NCBI RefSeq assembly: GCF_000621485.1
Contig: NZ_JHYF01000013.1
Coordinates: 107,453 to 171,452, forward strand
Origin: Alkaliphilus transvaalensis ATCC 700919
GTDB lineage: Bacteria; Bacillota; Clostridia; Peptostreptococcales; Natronincolaceae
DNA length: 64,000 nt
Reading direction: 5' to 3'
In this document: positions 1-8,531 of the stretch, in pieces
How positions within the stretch are numbered: position 1 is the first letter of the stretch
How the letters are laid out: the number at the start of each line of letters is the position of its first letter
Translations under genes and position numbers: made by a program
The notes under the pieces: generated by a model
Seen by the model: only the letters and a program-made list of their open reading frames with translations
Told to the model about the DNA's origin: nothing
Database searches by the model: none

Positions 1-198
1 TATATTGTCCAAGAAAAAGCTCCAATTATCGCCTACATCAATCCTGCAAACTTAATCACCGATGGCCTTTACGCCCTATACTATTACGATACATTTAATA
101 GATACTTCCTAAACCTTGCTTTACTAGGTGGACTGGGATTAGTCTTTTGTACCATTACCATATTGGTTTTAAGGAGGCAAAAATATGCAAGTATTTAA
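1..198 (+). CDS. ABC-2 type exporter permease, C-terminal end (partial)
   Basis: Frame 1 is open from the window edge to a TAA at 196-198. It encodes the last 65 residues of a membrane protein. A run resembling the ABC-2 permease end (NPANLITDGLYALYYYD) is followed by one hydrophobic helix (about residues 39-58) and a basic tail (LRRQKYAS). It overlaps the next gene by 14 bases, so the two permeases are probably translationally coupled subunits of one exporter. The ATPase presumably lies upstream, outside the window. The family call rests on this short tail and on the neighbour. Confidence 0.75.
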   Translation, partial: YIVQEKAPIIAYINPANLITDGLYALYYYDTFNRYFLNLALLGGLGLVFCTITILVLRRQKYASI

Positions 199-1348
199 AG
201 CTTTTACTAAAATTGTTCCAAAAAAATTCCTTGGTGTTTTTATGATCTATACAATTATATTTGTTGTGCTAGCCATCTTTTTCTCAAGAAGTGGTTTAAC
301 CCAGATGGAAGATGCCTTTGAACTATCAAAGGTTAAGGTTTCTGTTATCAATGAAGACAATACAGTACTAGCCAATGGATTAGAGAGTTATATTAGCCAT
401 ATTGCAAAACCTGTAGAAATTGAAATAGATGAGGAAAGCATTAAAGATGCACTTTTCTTTCGCCATACAGAATTTGTTATTTTTATTCCTAAAGGTTTTC
501 AGGAAAGTTTCACATCTTCAAATTATCAAAGGATAAATACTATGTCTGTTCCCAATTCCACAAATTCGGAATATGCAAAGTCCCTTATTGATAGATATTT
601 AAACACTGCTAAACTATATATTGTAGCCTACCCTGAAATTTCTCTTGAAGAGATACATGAAAAAGTACTCAGGGATATATCAACAGAAGTTAATGTATCT
701 TTTCTTGACAAAGTTGCTAATAATAGTATGTCTTACCTCAATGGATACTTTAATTTTTTATCTTATATATTGATAGCTATGCTGATATCAATGGTGGGTC
801 GTATCATGTTAATATTTAATAATAAAGAAATTAAAATGCGTAACTATTGTGCACCTATTAATATCAAAAGCTATAATCTCCAGCTTATTTTCGGTAATCT
901 GTCAATTGCCCTCATTATTTGGTTGATATTTGTTGTATTGGCTTTTGTTTTATATAAAAACACATTTACCCAAACTGGTTCATTTTTATTTATAATTAAT
1001 TCCTTTATTCTAACTTTACTTTGTTTAAGCATAAGCTTTTTAGTTGCTACCTTTGCAACAAAAAATTCCATAGATCCTATCGGAAACTGCCTTTCCCTTG
1101 GGTTATCATTTTTAGGTGGTACCTTTGTACCACAAGCGCTTTTAAGTAATACTTTACAAACCATTGGAACCTTCAATCCAATATTCTGGTATATAAAGGT
1201 CAATGATGCTATCGGAAACCTTACTAGCCTTACTCAATCAACACTGGAGCCCATCATCTACGGTTTTCTCGTTCAATTAGCTTTTGTTGTTGCCTTACTT
1301 TCTATTTCGTTAGTAGTAATTAAACAAAAACGATATTCCCAGCAGTAA
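185..1348 (+). CDS. ABC-2 type exporter permease
   Basis: A 387-residue membrane protein of the ABC-2 permease family (YhgE/Pip-like to NatB-like layout). One N-terminal membrane helix (about residues 17-35) is followed by an extracytoplasmic region of about 150 residues and five or six helices from about residue 190. The motif GNCLSLGLSFLGGTFVPQ in the C-terminal half is typical of these permeases. The ATG lies 7 bases after AGGAGG and overlaps the preceding permease gene, so the pair should form a heterodimeric exporter with an ATPase encoded upstream. The substrate cannot be read; antibiotic or peptide export is common for the family. Confidence 0.85.
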   Translation: MQVFKAFTKIVPKKFLGVFMIYTIIFVVLAIFFSRSGLTQMEDAFELSKVKVSVINEDNTVLANGLESYISHIAKPVEIEIDEESIKDALFFRHTEFVIFIPKGFQESFTSSNYQRINTMSVPNSTNSEYAKSLIDRYLNTAKLYIVAYPEISLEEIHEKVLRDISTEVNVSFLDKVANNSMSYLNGYFNFLSYILIAMLISMVGRIMLIFNNKEIKMRNYCAPINIKSYNLQLIFGNLSIALIIWLIFVVLAFVLYKNTFTQTGSFLFIINSFILTLLCLSISFLVATFATKNSIDPIGNCLSLGLSFLGGTFVPQALLSNTLQTIGTFNPIFWYIKVNDAIGNLTSLTQSTLEPIIYGFLVQLAFVVALLSISLVVIKQKRYSQQ

Positions 1349-1376
1349 AAGTATCATTTAATATATCTAAAAAATT

Positions 1377-1428
1377 AAGGGGCTATCTTAACATGATTTC
1401 TTAAATCATTAAAAGACAGCCCCTTTTT
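1377..1428 (+). terminator. Rho-independent terminator of the ABC exporter operon
   Basis: The arms AAGGGGCTATCTT and AAGACAGCCCCTT flank an AT-rich loop and are followed by TTTTT. It lies 30 bases after the permease stop codon. Confidence 0.85.
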
Positions 1429-1448
1429 GCTTTGGCTACTAAATTAGC

Positions 1449-1719
1449 CTACTCTATAGGATTTTCACCCCATTTTTTGTCACTCCAGCAATAGAGTTTT
1501 TTATCCTTCTCATATACATAGTCAATTCGAACATACAAAGGGGGTTCTTCTAATAGGCTAAATATATCTTTTAAAAATAATAGATCCTCTTCTGTAGGAG
1601 CAATTTGCCTATAGGTCCCTCCCCAAGTCCCTTGCTATAAGTTCATCCCTTAATGCAATATCATCAATATAAGCTTCATTTGACTAACTAAGATCGTAAA
1701 ATCCGTCATCCTTCTGCAC
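1449..1719 (-). pseudogene. Decayed small gene of unknown family
   Basis: Read on the minus strand, a short protein of about 90 residues can be reconstructed across two lesions. After a GGAGG site comes a stretch with an in-frame TAG (FYDLS, stop, SNEAYIDDIALRDELIA). A one-base frameshift near 1620-1635 then leads into an intact tail containing GTYRQIAPTEEDLLFLKDIF and KKLYCWSDKKWGENPIE, ending at a TAG at 1449-1451. I do not recognise the family. The coding character of the tail (charged, aromatic, no stops in one frame) is the evidence that this was a gene. The rest of 1720-1982 shows only the promoter region of the next operon. Confidence 0.6.
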
Positions 1720-1925
1720 CTCCAAACCTTAATCAATATTTGTAGATAAAATGAGTTAAGTTTATCTTAAAAGTTAACTCAGATAAATGACAACGATATT
1801 CATTAGTATTTATGTTATAGAACTAAAGACGGAATTATTCAGGACCGATGGTTTTTGATAGCATGTTAAATTGGAGTATAATAGTGATATAAAAAGCTAT
1901 GCAAATTGTAAAAATAACGTTACAC

Positions 1926-1941
1926 TTTACAACTCTATAAT
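1926..1941 (+). promoter_or_regulatory. Promoter-proximal motif shared with the 4111 gene
   Basis: TTTACAACTCTATAAT, including a TATAAT, lies about 41 bases before the response-regulator start. A near-identical 16-mer (14 of 16 bases) lies before the secreted-protein gene at 4038-4053. A second TTACA sits just upstream (1920-1924), so the site may be a direct repeat of the kind OmpR-type regulators bind. Binding by the adjacent regulator is inference. Confidence 0.5.
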
Positions 1942-1982
1942 ATAATGATGGTAACATTATTGAAATAAGGAGGTTGATCAAT

Positions 1983-2636
1983 ATGACATCCATTTTAATC
2001 GTTGAGGATGAAGTTGCTATCAATGAACTAGTTAAAAGAAATCTACAGCTTGTGGGATATCACTGCACTTCTGTTTTTGACGGAAAAACTGCTATTTCCG
2101 AAATGCAGCGTCAATCCTATGATCTAATTGTTTTAGACATTATGCTGCCAGGACTCGACGGATTTGAGGTGATAAAACATGCTAATGAAACACCCACAAT
2201 CTTTCTAACGGCCAAAAACAATCTACCAGACCGAATAAAAGGCTTTTCAATGGGTGCAGATGATTATTTAACAAAACCCTTCGAAATGCTAGAGTTACTG
2301 GCCCGTGTAGAAGCAGTACTAAGACGGACTCAAAAAAACAGAAACTATTTTGAAGTAGGAGATGTAAAAATTGATTTCAATAGTCATCAGGTATATCTTA
2401 ATGGACAGCTTGTAGAGTGTACCCCGAAAGAATATGAATTATTAGAGGTTCTGGTGAACAATCGCAATATAGCCCTCTCCAGAGAAAGGTTATTGGATTT
2501 GGTTTGGGGCTATGATTTTGAGAGAGACTCTCGTACCATAGATGTACACATACAAAAACTGAGAAAAAAATTGGGTTGGGAAGATGTGATAAAAACAATT
2601 TATAAGCTGGGTTACCGTCTGGAGGTCCTCCAATGA
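1983..2636 (+). CDS. OmpR/PhoB-family response regulator
   Basis: A 217-residue DNA-binding response regulator. The receiver domain (about residues 1-115) carries the acidic pair E8-D9, the phospho-acceptor D52 (LIVLDIMLPG) and K98 (LTKPFE). A winged-helix DNA-binding domain fills about residues 125-217, ending TIYKLGYRLE. I chose the ATG at 1983, 9 bases after AAGGAGG, rather than the TTG at 1974, which abuts the ribosome binding site. The gene overlaps the downstream kinase by 4 bases (ATGA), so they form a cognate pair. The shared upstream motif suggests that it controls its own operon and the secreted protein at 4111. Confidence 0.95.
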   Translation: MTSILIVEDEVAINELVKRNLQLVGYHCTSVFDGKTAISEMQRQSYDLIVLDIMLPGLDGFEVIKHANETPTIFLTAKNNLPDRIKGFSMGADDYLTKPFEMLELLARVEAVLRRTQKNRNYFEVGDVKIDFNSHQVYLNGQLVECTPKEYELLEVLVNNRNIALSRERLLDLVWGYDFERDSRTIDVHIQKLRKKLGWEDVIKTIYKLGYRLEVLQ

Positions 2637-4027
2637 AACAAAGAACTTTTTCTACCACCCTTGCGCTCTTTCTCTTCTTTTTCAATCTTGGGATATTTAT
2701 TATTTCAGTTACTATATTTAAAGACACTATAAGTCGAGCAGAGGAAAGAAGCCTAGGAGAACACTATTTTATCACATCAGCTCTTATAAAAGATTTCCAC
2801 GCCGTAGAAAGTCGAGGAATTGCTATAGAGGGATCTTTCAGCTCTCTACTCCAGCCATACAGCTATCTATCTGGAGATAAAAAAACTGGACTTGCGTTTT
2901 TTAAAAACAATCAGCTTGTCTATTCAAGTCAGGATACATCAATGCTTCAAAATAATTTATTAAAGTCTTCGAAGGATGGAATCCGTGTTTCAACGGTACG
3001 TAAAGTAGAAAAAAAAACTTATGTCATCGTCTCAGGAAAACTTCCCGTTCCTTATGACTCCTACGCATTGGTTTATATTTATGATATATCAGAAGCCATA
3101 AGTTCTTGGAGCAATCTAAAAAATATGCTATTCCTGGCGGGATTTCTTCTTTCTGTTTTACTTTCTTTTGGTCTTCTTATTATACTTAATCAGATATTCA
3201 AGCCCCTAAAACAGATCTCACAGACCTCCAAGAACATCGCAAAGGGCGCATATGAAACTAGGCTTCCAATTTACGGACATGATGAGCTCTCTGAAATGGC
3301 ACGGAGCTTTAATCACATGGCCGAGGAAATCCAGCATCAGATGGCAGAGCTTATTGATACTGCGGATAAAAAGCAGCAGTTTATTGATAACTTCGCCCAT
3401 GAGATTCGTACACCGCTGACCGCTATCTATGGGTATGCAGAATACATGCAAAAAGCCCTTTTATCGGAGGACGACAGGTTATCAGCATTAAATTACATCA
3501 TGTCTGAAAGCCGACGTCTTCAGACCATATCATTTCAGCTGCTGGAACTGGCAAACCTGCAAAATAATCTGATCACTTGTGAGGAGCAAAAAATATCCCG
3601 TCTCTTCGAGATGGTCAGGCAAACTTTATACAGCAAGCTTGCAGAAAAAAACATAAATATAGAGTTCAGCAGCGAAATAGAGACGATTTGGGGAGACGCC
3701 TGTCTGTTAGAAAGTCTGCTTATAAACTTGATTGATAATGCAATAAAGGCCTGCGGAAAAGGCGGACACATTTTTGTATGTGGGGCTAATGAAGCTGGTA
3801 AAAAAACGATCAGCATCCGTGACAACGGAAAAGGCATGACTCCCGAAGTCCTTTCACAAATCATGGAACCCTTCTACCGGGGAGAAAAATCCCGTAACCG
3901 TAGCACCGGTGGAGCGGGACTGGGGCTTGCTATCTGCAAACAAATTGCTTTGCACCATGGAGCAGAGCTAAGTTTCACCAGTTTTCCTTGTAATGGAACA
4001 ACAGCAAAAATAACTTTTACAACTTAA
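2633..4027 (+). CDS. Membrane sensor histidine kinase
   Basis: A 464-residue sensor kinase that should phosphorylate the regulator encoded just upstream. A first membrane helix (about residues 8-29), an extracytoplasmic sensor region of about 130 residues, and a second helix (about 161-186) precede a HAMP linker. The HisKA domain has H256 in FAHEIRTPL. The HATPase domain carries the N box (LIDNAIKA), DNGKGM, and GGAGLGLAI. All catalytic boxes are present and the length is ordinary. The ligand is unknown. Confidence 0.95.
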   Translation: MKQRTFSTTLALFLFFFNLGIFIISVTIFKDTISRAEERSLGEHYFITSALIKDFHAVESRGIAIEGSFSSLLQPYSYLSGDKKTGLAFFKNNQLVYSSQDTSMLQNNLLKSSKDGIRVSTVRKVEKKTYVIVSGKLPVPYDSYALVYIYDISEAISSWSNLKNMLFLAGFLLSVLLSFGLLIILNQIFKPLKQISQTSKNIAKGAYETRLPIYGHDELSEMARSFNHMAEEIQHQMAELIDTADKKQQFIDNFAHEIRTPLTAIYGYAEYMQKALLSEDDRLSALNYIMSESRRLQTISFQLLELANLQNNLITCEEQKISRLFEMVRQTLYSKLAEKNINIEFSSEIETIWGDACLLESLLINLIDNAIKACGKGGHIFVCGANEAGKKTISIRDNGKGMTPEVLSQIMEPFYRGEKSRNRSTGGAGLGLAICKQIALHHGAELSFTSFPCNGTTAKITFTT

Positions 4028-4037
4028 TCATAACTCG

Positions 4038-4053
4038 ATTACAATTCTATAAT
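4038..4053 (+). promoter_or_regulatory. Promoter-proximal motif, second copy
   Basis: ATTACAATTCTATAAT matches the site at 1926-1941 in 14 of 16 positions and contains a TATAAT-like box. It lies just after the kinase stop codon and about 58 bases before the secreted-protein gene, giving that gene its own promoter inside the same regulon. Confidence 0.5.
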
Positions 4054-4110
4054 TAAGACCACCTATACTACTTATGTGATCACAAATAAATTTATAAAGG
4101 AGAGATTTAC

Positions 4111-5049
4111 ATGAAAAAAACAAGCTCAGAAAAAAACCATTTTAAAAAGCCCATTATAGCTGCCGCAATAATCATCGGGGCAAACATAATAGCATTTCAA
4201 GGATTTACACAGGCAGCCGCAACGGCGGAATATAATAAGACAAATATTATTCCAACAAGCTACGCAAATAGTACGAGCATTTCATTCCATACAGTGGAAA
4301 ACAGTTTACTAGAAGGCTATACAAAAGCGAATTATACAGTTGGAACAATTGAACTTCCCTATTACAAAGATCAAATGCCTGCTGAAAAAGACATGACAAA
4401 AGAAGTAGCGGCTGAACTTGCGGCACAATACCTTTGGCAGATGTACGGTGCAGATTTAGAGGGTCAGACCATCAAAATGGGTTATAATGCACCGACAGAC
4501 AACACTCCACGTCCAATGTGGATTGCCGATGTGGAGATGAAAGACCAAGCCTACAACGATGGATATCGTGTACATGCTTATAGAGTGGAGATCGATTCTG
4601 TTACCGGGGAGCTTTACAATATCTATTTAAACAGAGCACTAAAAGAAAAGGTTCATGCAGGCCCAGACTGGTCTCTTGACGAAAGTGAATATGAGGCTGT
4701 GGCAAAAAAGCTGGCAGAAAAATATAATATCGTCCACAGCGCCGTCCAATCGATTCACAGCACCGGACAAGGATCCTATTTTTCAACAAATACTAGTAGC
4801 ACTTACGGCGACCCAACCATCAGTTTTCAAATTCATGGAGAAAACGGGGAAGTTGCCCTCATGACAATTTCCAGATACGATAAAGTATTATTAGGTGTGA
4901 TGTATAATGGACAATATAAATATGATCTCATAAGAATCGAAGAGCTGATACAAGAAATGGAAACAAAGACAAAAATAAAGGATGACACAAGAAAAGAAGC
5001 CGCAACCTCTACCAAACGCGATGTCCCAACTTTAATGGATGAATATTAA
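4111..5049 (+). CDS. Secreted or membrane-anchored PepSY-like protein
   Basis: A 312-residue protein with a basic N-terminus and one hydrophobic helix (about residues 15-32), which could be a signal peptide (cleavage near TQAAA) or an anchor. The body contains segments resembling PepSY/YcdB-type repeats: an alpha region with a conserved WQMYG, then strands RVEIDSVTGELYNIYLNR, then a second similar unit from about residue 190. It follows the two-component operon and shares its promoter motif, so it is probably a target or an accessory sensor of that system. AAGGAGAG precedes the ATG. Exact function unknown. Confidence 0.65.
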   Translation: MKKTSSEKNHFKKPIIAAAIIIGANIIAFQGFTQAAATAEYNKTNIIPTSYANSTSISFHTVENSLLEGYTKANYTVGTIELPYYKDQMPAEKDMTKEVAAELAAQYLWQMYGADLEGQTIKMGYNAPTDNTPRPMWIADVEMKDQAYNDGYRVHAYRVEIDSVTGELYNIYLNRALKEKVHAGPDWSLDESEYEAVAKKLAEKYNIVHSAVQSIHSTGQGSYFSTNTSSTYGDPTISFQIHGENGEVALMTISRYDKVLLGVMYNGQYKYDLIRIEELIQEMETKTKIKDDTRKEAATSTKRDVPTLMDEY

Positions 5050-5083
5050 AAGACCTCACAATATAAAGTAAATATCAATACTC

Positions 5084-5128
5084 GAGAGTCCAGAAAACAG
5101 GATAGTGAATTCTGTTTTCTGGACTCTC
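5084..5128. terminator. Long perfect hairpin after the 4111 gene
   Basis: Perfect 17-base arms (GAGAGTCCAGAAAACAG and its complement) around an 11-base loop, 34 bases past the stop codon. Neither strand has a good T-run, so it may stabilise a 3' end rather than terminate by itself. Confidence 0.55.
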
Positions 5129-5351
5129 ATAGAATCAGACTTATGTTTACTTTTACGGTTCTTAACTCATGAAAATATCACACGGGATAATAGACCATGG
5201 CTATATTAAATATATTACTATCAAACTATGCCATTGTTGACTACGCTCTTCTTGAAAGGAATATGAACGCTGTATATCTCCTTCCCTACAATAGAGATGT
5301 GACCTATTCTTACTGACTGTTTCATATACCATTGTAAACAGATCCGTTTAT
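5129..5351. other. Intergenic stretch without recognised features
   Basis: Between the hairpin and the convergent hydrolase gene I see no convincing gene or repeat. A 34-codon open frame on the minus strand (5221-5325) lacks a ribosome binding site and resembles nothing I know. Confidence 0.5.
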
Positions 5352-6611
5352 CTACAACTCATTGAAATTCTCTGACAAAAATTTTAGTGTTGTATCCCAA
5401 GCTTTTTTGTTAGCATTTGCAGCATTTTGTGCTGTAACTGATGGGTGATCAATCATAGGGGGTATATTGGGCAGAAAGAAAGTGTGTCCCATATCATTAA
5501 AATCAAGGTGTTTTGATTGATAAAAATTATTAATTTTCTCTAAAGTTTGCATCATATCTTTACACATTTTTGAGGAAGACCAAGTAGTATCTTTTTCTCC
5601 TGAGATCATTAGAATAGGACATACTATTTTTTCAATTGGTATACGAGCTCTTTCTAATTGTTTAGGAGTAGAAGTATTTAACGCAATATCATGGATTTTA
5701 CGTATGTCAATGGGATTCATGTCTTTTGAGAATTTTGTATCCACTGGATACTTTACAAAATCTATCGGATGGTTATTATAAGTCCATGATGATTTATTTT
5801 GATGCTCGTTCATTGAAATTCCTTCAAACACGTGGGAAGAAGGAACATAAGCAATAATAGAAGCTAAATGTTTAGAAAAATATGCCCCAAACAGTAATGA
5901 TAATTCACCACCTTTAGAAATACCCATTAAGCTTATATTATTTTTATCAATTTCCGATTTACCTTTAAGCCAGTCAAATGCTTTTTTAAAATATTCTATT
6001 TTAATTTCAATGAGTTCACTTGGCAAATTGTCATTTTGTACGTCAAAATAATTCAAAGCTAGAGTTGCATATCCTTTAGTACTAAGCAGTGCTGCCATTT
6101 GTTCTGCCCATAGAAGACCTCCAGTAGACCCCCCAATAACTATTACAGCTGGTAAATTATTTTCTTTTTTAGGTTTAAATAGTTTGCCTATTATTGGATT
6201 TTGAACGATTTCTTGTTCAGTATTAGAGTTTGTAAAGTTAATCTGCACTTCTCTTTTATCTTTTACTTTACCTTCTACTAACAAAGATAAACTTACCTTA
6301 TGAGATCGAGTACTCATTTTTAAAAATATAGGAGGAAAATGAGCATTACTTTCTTTTAACTGCATAGACCATAGCAAACCATTAGGATCACAATTATTAT
6401 AAAACCCTTCGTCAGGTGCTACTTTTTCTAAATTAATTTTCCCCTCATGATCAGATGTGAAAATTGCATAGGAATACCATGTTCTCTCCATATCATCCTG
6501 CATTTCTGCAGATAGCTTTACCTGTTGCTTAGGTTTCAATCCTGTAATTAAAACATTTAGATTTTCGTAGATTAACTGATTAGTTGATGGCAAAACTATT
6601 TTAGGATTCAT
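5352..6611 (-). CDS. BAAT/acyl-CoA thioesterase-family alpha/beta hydrolase
   Basis: A 419-residue protein with the two-domain layout of the bile-acid-CoA:amino-acid N-acyltransferase and acyl-CoA thioesterase family. An N-terminal beta-sandwich (about residues 1-130) is followed by an alpha/beta hydrolase core. The apparent triad is S232 in GISKGG, D341 in SGEKDTTW and H376 in DMGHTF. Bacterial members typically hydrolyse or transfer acyl groups from CoA thioesters in the cytoplasm; the substrate here is unknown. The gene starts 2 bases after the PadR gene, so the pair is one operon and PadR should control this enzyme. Confidence 0.85.
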   Translation of the reverse strand: MNPKIVLPSTNQLIYENLNVLITGLKPKQQVKLSAEMQDDMERTWYSYAIFTSDHEGKINLEKVAPDEGFYNNCDPNGLLWSMQLKESNAHFPPIFLKMSTRSHKVSLSLLVEGKVKDKREVQINFTNSNTEQEIVQNPIIGKLFKPKKENNLPAVIVIGGSTGGLLWAEQMAALLSTKGYATLALNYFDVQNDNLPSELIEIKIEYFKKAFDWLKGKSEIDKNNISLMGISKGGELSLLFGAYFSKHLASIIAYVPSSHVFEGISMNEHQNKSSWTYNNHPIDFVKYPVDTKFSKDMNPIDIRKIHDIALNTSTPKQLERARIPIEKIVCPILMISGEKDTTWSSSKMCKDMMQTLEKINNFYQSKHLDFNDMGHTFFLPNIPPMIDHPSVTAQNAANANKKAWDTTLKFLSENFNEL

Positions 6612-6613
6612 CC

Positions 6614-7198
6614 TTAATCTCTCCTTTTTATTTTATTTATGTCTGGTAGATGAACTTCAAATGATTCTTTAGATAATAGATCCTTTATTTCTTTTAAAAA
6701 ATTTATATTTACTTCTATGTGAGTACAACCATTTTTAAACAGAGCTTTCATATAATTTGGCAATTTTTTAGATTGTATTTCTTCTTTTGCTTTCTCAGCC
6801 TCTTTCCAACTTCCTAACTCTTTTTCCAGATTTTTTATATGGGTATCTATAGCTTTTATTGCTTTTTCATAGGGTAATTCTCCTAAAAAAGTTACAGCAG
6901 TGTATAAAGAATTGGGGAAATTTAGGTCTACTTGACTGAGGGTATCTTCTAATTCTCTTTCAAAAAAGTGTTCTCCTTTTTCAGTAATGGAATAAATTGT
7001 TCGTGAGCGATTTCCAACGCTTTCAATAGATTGAACTTTTATTAGATTTTCTTCTTCCATTTTATTGAGAGCATAATATATAGATCCTATTTTAATACCT
7101 GCCCAACTTTCTGCATGACTTAATTTTAAATATTGAAGGATTTCATAACCAGTCAAATCTCTTTGTTGTAATAAACCTAATACCATTATTTTTATCAA
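6614..7198 (-). CDS. PadR-family transcriptional repressor
   Basis: A 194-residue PadR regulator. The winged helix comprises LTGYEILQYL, then GSIYYALNKMEEENLI, then RTIYSITEKG. It is followed by a helical C-terminal dimer domain of the Vir_act_alpha_C type. I chose a TTG start at 7198: it sits 7 bases after GGAGG, whereas the ATG at 7219 lies upstream of that ribosome binding site and inside the operator. An ATG at 7186 is also possible. The gene is first in an operon with the BAAT-type hydrolase. A perfect palindrome over its own -10 box argues for autorepression. Confidence 0.9.
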   Translation of the reverse strand: MIKIMVLGLLQQRDLTGYEILQYLKLSHAESWAGIKIGSIYYALNKMEEENLIKVQSIESVGNRSRTIYSITEKGEHFFERELEDTLSQVDLNFPNSLYTAVTFLGELPYEKAIKAIDTHIKNLEKELGSWKEAEKAKEEIQSKKLPNYMKALFKNGCTHIEVNINFLKEIKDLLSKESFEVHLPDINKIKRRD

Positions 7199-7216
7199 AC
7201 AATTTCCTCCTTCTGT

Positions 7217-7254
7217 CATATATTCAAATTTGATTATTAAAATTTGAATATATG
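7217..7254. promoter_or_regulatory. PadR operator: perfect 15+15 palindrome
   Basis: Arms CATATATTCAAATTT (7217-7231) and AAATTTGAATATATG (7240-7254) are exact complements around 8 bases. The palindrome lies between the promoter and the PadR start and touches the -10 box. Confidence 0.85.
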
Positions 7255-7280
7255 ATATAATAATTATACTTAAATGTCAA
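7252..7280 (-). promoter_or_regulatory. Promoter of the padR-hydrolase operon
   Basis: On the minus strand, TTGACA (7275-7280), a 17-base spacer and TATCAT (7252-7257). The -10 box is covered by the palindrome, so a bound repressor would block polymerase. Confidence 0.8.
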
Positions 7281-7584
7281 CTGTATTTGTCGTTTCATTT
7301 AGATATTTGATATGCTTTTCATTCTGTAATTCCTTATTAACTGACTCTGATCTCCACTTTGGCTTTTTAGCTACGGTAAAATAGTTGTGGATTTCTATTT
7401 CTTTTTTTAACATTTTTTCAAAATTTCATACCATTTCACAAAACACTTCATTCTTCAAAATTTCTTCTCCCCTATAAAGCAAACTCCCCTAAACTTATAT
7501 CGCCTAGGGGAGCATATATTATTCTTTGACTTTTATTTAAACCTTATAAACCTTTTTAAATATTAAAGCAAGGAGGCGTTACAA
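7281..7584. other. Intergenic region with a small inverted repeat
   Basis: No gene recognised. CTCCCCTA (7484-7491) and TAGGGGAG (7505-7512) form a short hairpin without a clear T-run. AAGGAGG at 7570-7576 belongs to the broken gene that follows. Confidence 0.5.
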
Positions 7585-7861
7585 TTGACCTACAATGCAT
7601 ATTATAGTCAACCACATCTTGAACCTCCACTACCATTCGATGATTTTCAACAACCCTACGCAGTAGATCCAGGAGCAATTAGATTCTGTCTATTTAGGTT
7701 TACCTTCGTAGAACTAATTAATGGAAGAACATTTGTATTCTAGCCCGTATTTGAAAAGCCCTACCTTAGTTTCTGGCTGGCAGCATACTAGACGAGGATG
7801 GAACGTTATTGGTATTGATTAAAGAGAAATTAGAATTTTTAGGTGTTATTTTAAAATTTAG
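7585..7861 (+). pseudogene. Broken small aromatic/arginine-rich protein gene
   Basis: AAGGAGG and a TTG start open a 52-codon frame (ending RFTFVELINGRTFVF) that stops at a TAG at 7741. Past that stop, after a frameshift near 7750-7760, coding continues as PTLVSGWQHTRRGWNVIGID, a TAA where one base change would give Leu, then REIRIFRCYF to a final TAG. The join matches what I recall of a small clostridial/bacillar protein family with an FRF...NGR.FVFYPVFVG...SGW...GIDL..I..F.CF pattern. I know no function for that family. Two nonsense changes and one frameshift mark it as decayed. Confidence 0.65.
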
Positions 7862-7955
7862 TTTAGATTAATAAAAAAGAAAGTAAAAACAGTTACATTG
7901 ATTGAAAGATCCATCTACCTGTCCACCATACACTCGTCAATTGGGCATGATGCAA

Positions 7956-8480
7956 TTAAAAATTTAATGAATATATACTATGTAAATACTTTTTCCCTCT
8001 AAAAAGCTCATGCTTTGAACCAGTTAATACGAAACCTAGTTTTTCTGCCAAACCTATAGACTTATGATTTTCAATATAAATACAGGCATTTATCTCTTTT
8101 ATATCCATTGAGCCCTTAGCAAATTCAAGAATTCCATTTAAGGCTTCATGATACATGTATCCTTTTCCCCAAAATTCTTTTTTCAAATCATAGCCTATTT
8201 CAACTTTAGAATCTTTAATACTCCAACAGTGGAATCCACAACTTCCCACCTTCACCCCATCAGCTTTTCGAATTACTATCCATCTATGGTGTAGTCGTGG
8301 TTCAGGTTCTAAATAAAATTCTATAATTTCATCTGCCCCACTAATATCTGTCAATGGTTCAGCATCAAATAAGTATCTATTTATATCATCATCAGAAAAT
8401 TGACTAAAGATAAATTCCCGATCTTTTTTATCAATGTTTCTCAGTAATAACCGATCTGTTTCTATATCATTAAAAAACAT
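7956..8480 (-). CDS. GNAT-family N-acetyltransferase (RimJ/RimL type)
   Basis: A 174-residue acetyltransferase of the RimJ/RimL-like GNAT branch. It opens with the typical ETDRLLLRNIDKKD strand, has a GSCGFHCW strand (about residues 79-86), IGYDLKKEFWGKGYM (acetyl-CoA-binding motif A, about 94-108), and the closing NHKSIGLAEKLGF motif (about 139-151). It should transfer acetyl from acetyl-CoA to an amine; protein N-termini, amino acids or antibiotics are all possible. Its own AGGAGG precedes the ATG. It is the next gene after the AraC-type regulator on the same strand (51 bases), so they may be co-transcribed. Confidence 0.9.
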   Translation of the reverse strand: MFFNDIETDRLLLRNIDKKDREFIFSQFSDDDINRYLFDAEPLTDISGADEIIEFYLEPEPRLHHRWIVIRKADGVKVGSCGFHCWSIKDSKVEIGYDLKKEFWGKGYMYHEALNGILEFAKGSMDIKEINACIYIENHKSIGLAEKLGFVLTGSKHELFRGKKYLHSIYSLNF

Positions 8481-8531
8481 GTTTTTTTCCTCCTCTTTTT
8501 TTTTGCCAATATCATTAATAAAAAATTATAT

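Noticed and set aside
5221..5325. A 34-codon minus-strand frame upstream of the hydrolase region
   Set aside because: No ribosome binding site or recognisable motif. It could be a relic but cannot be supported.
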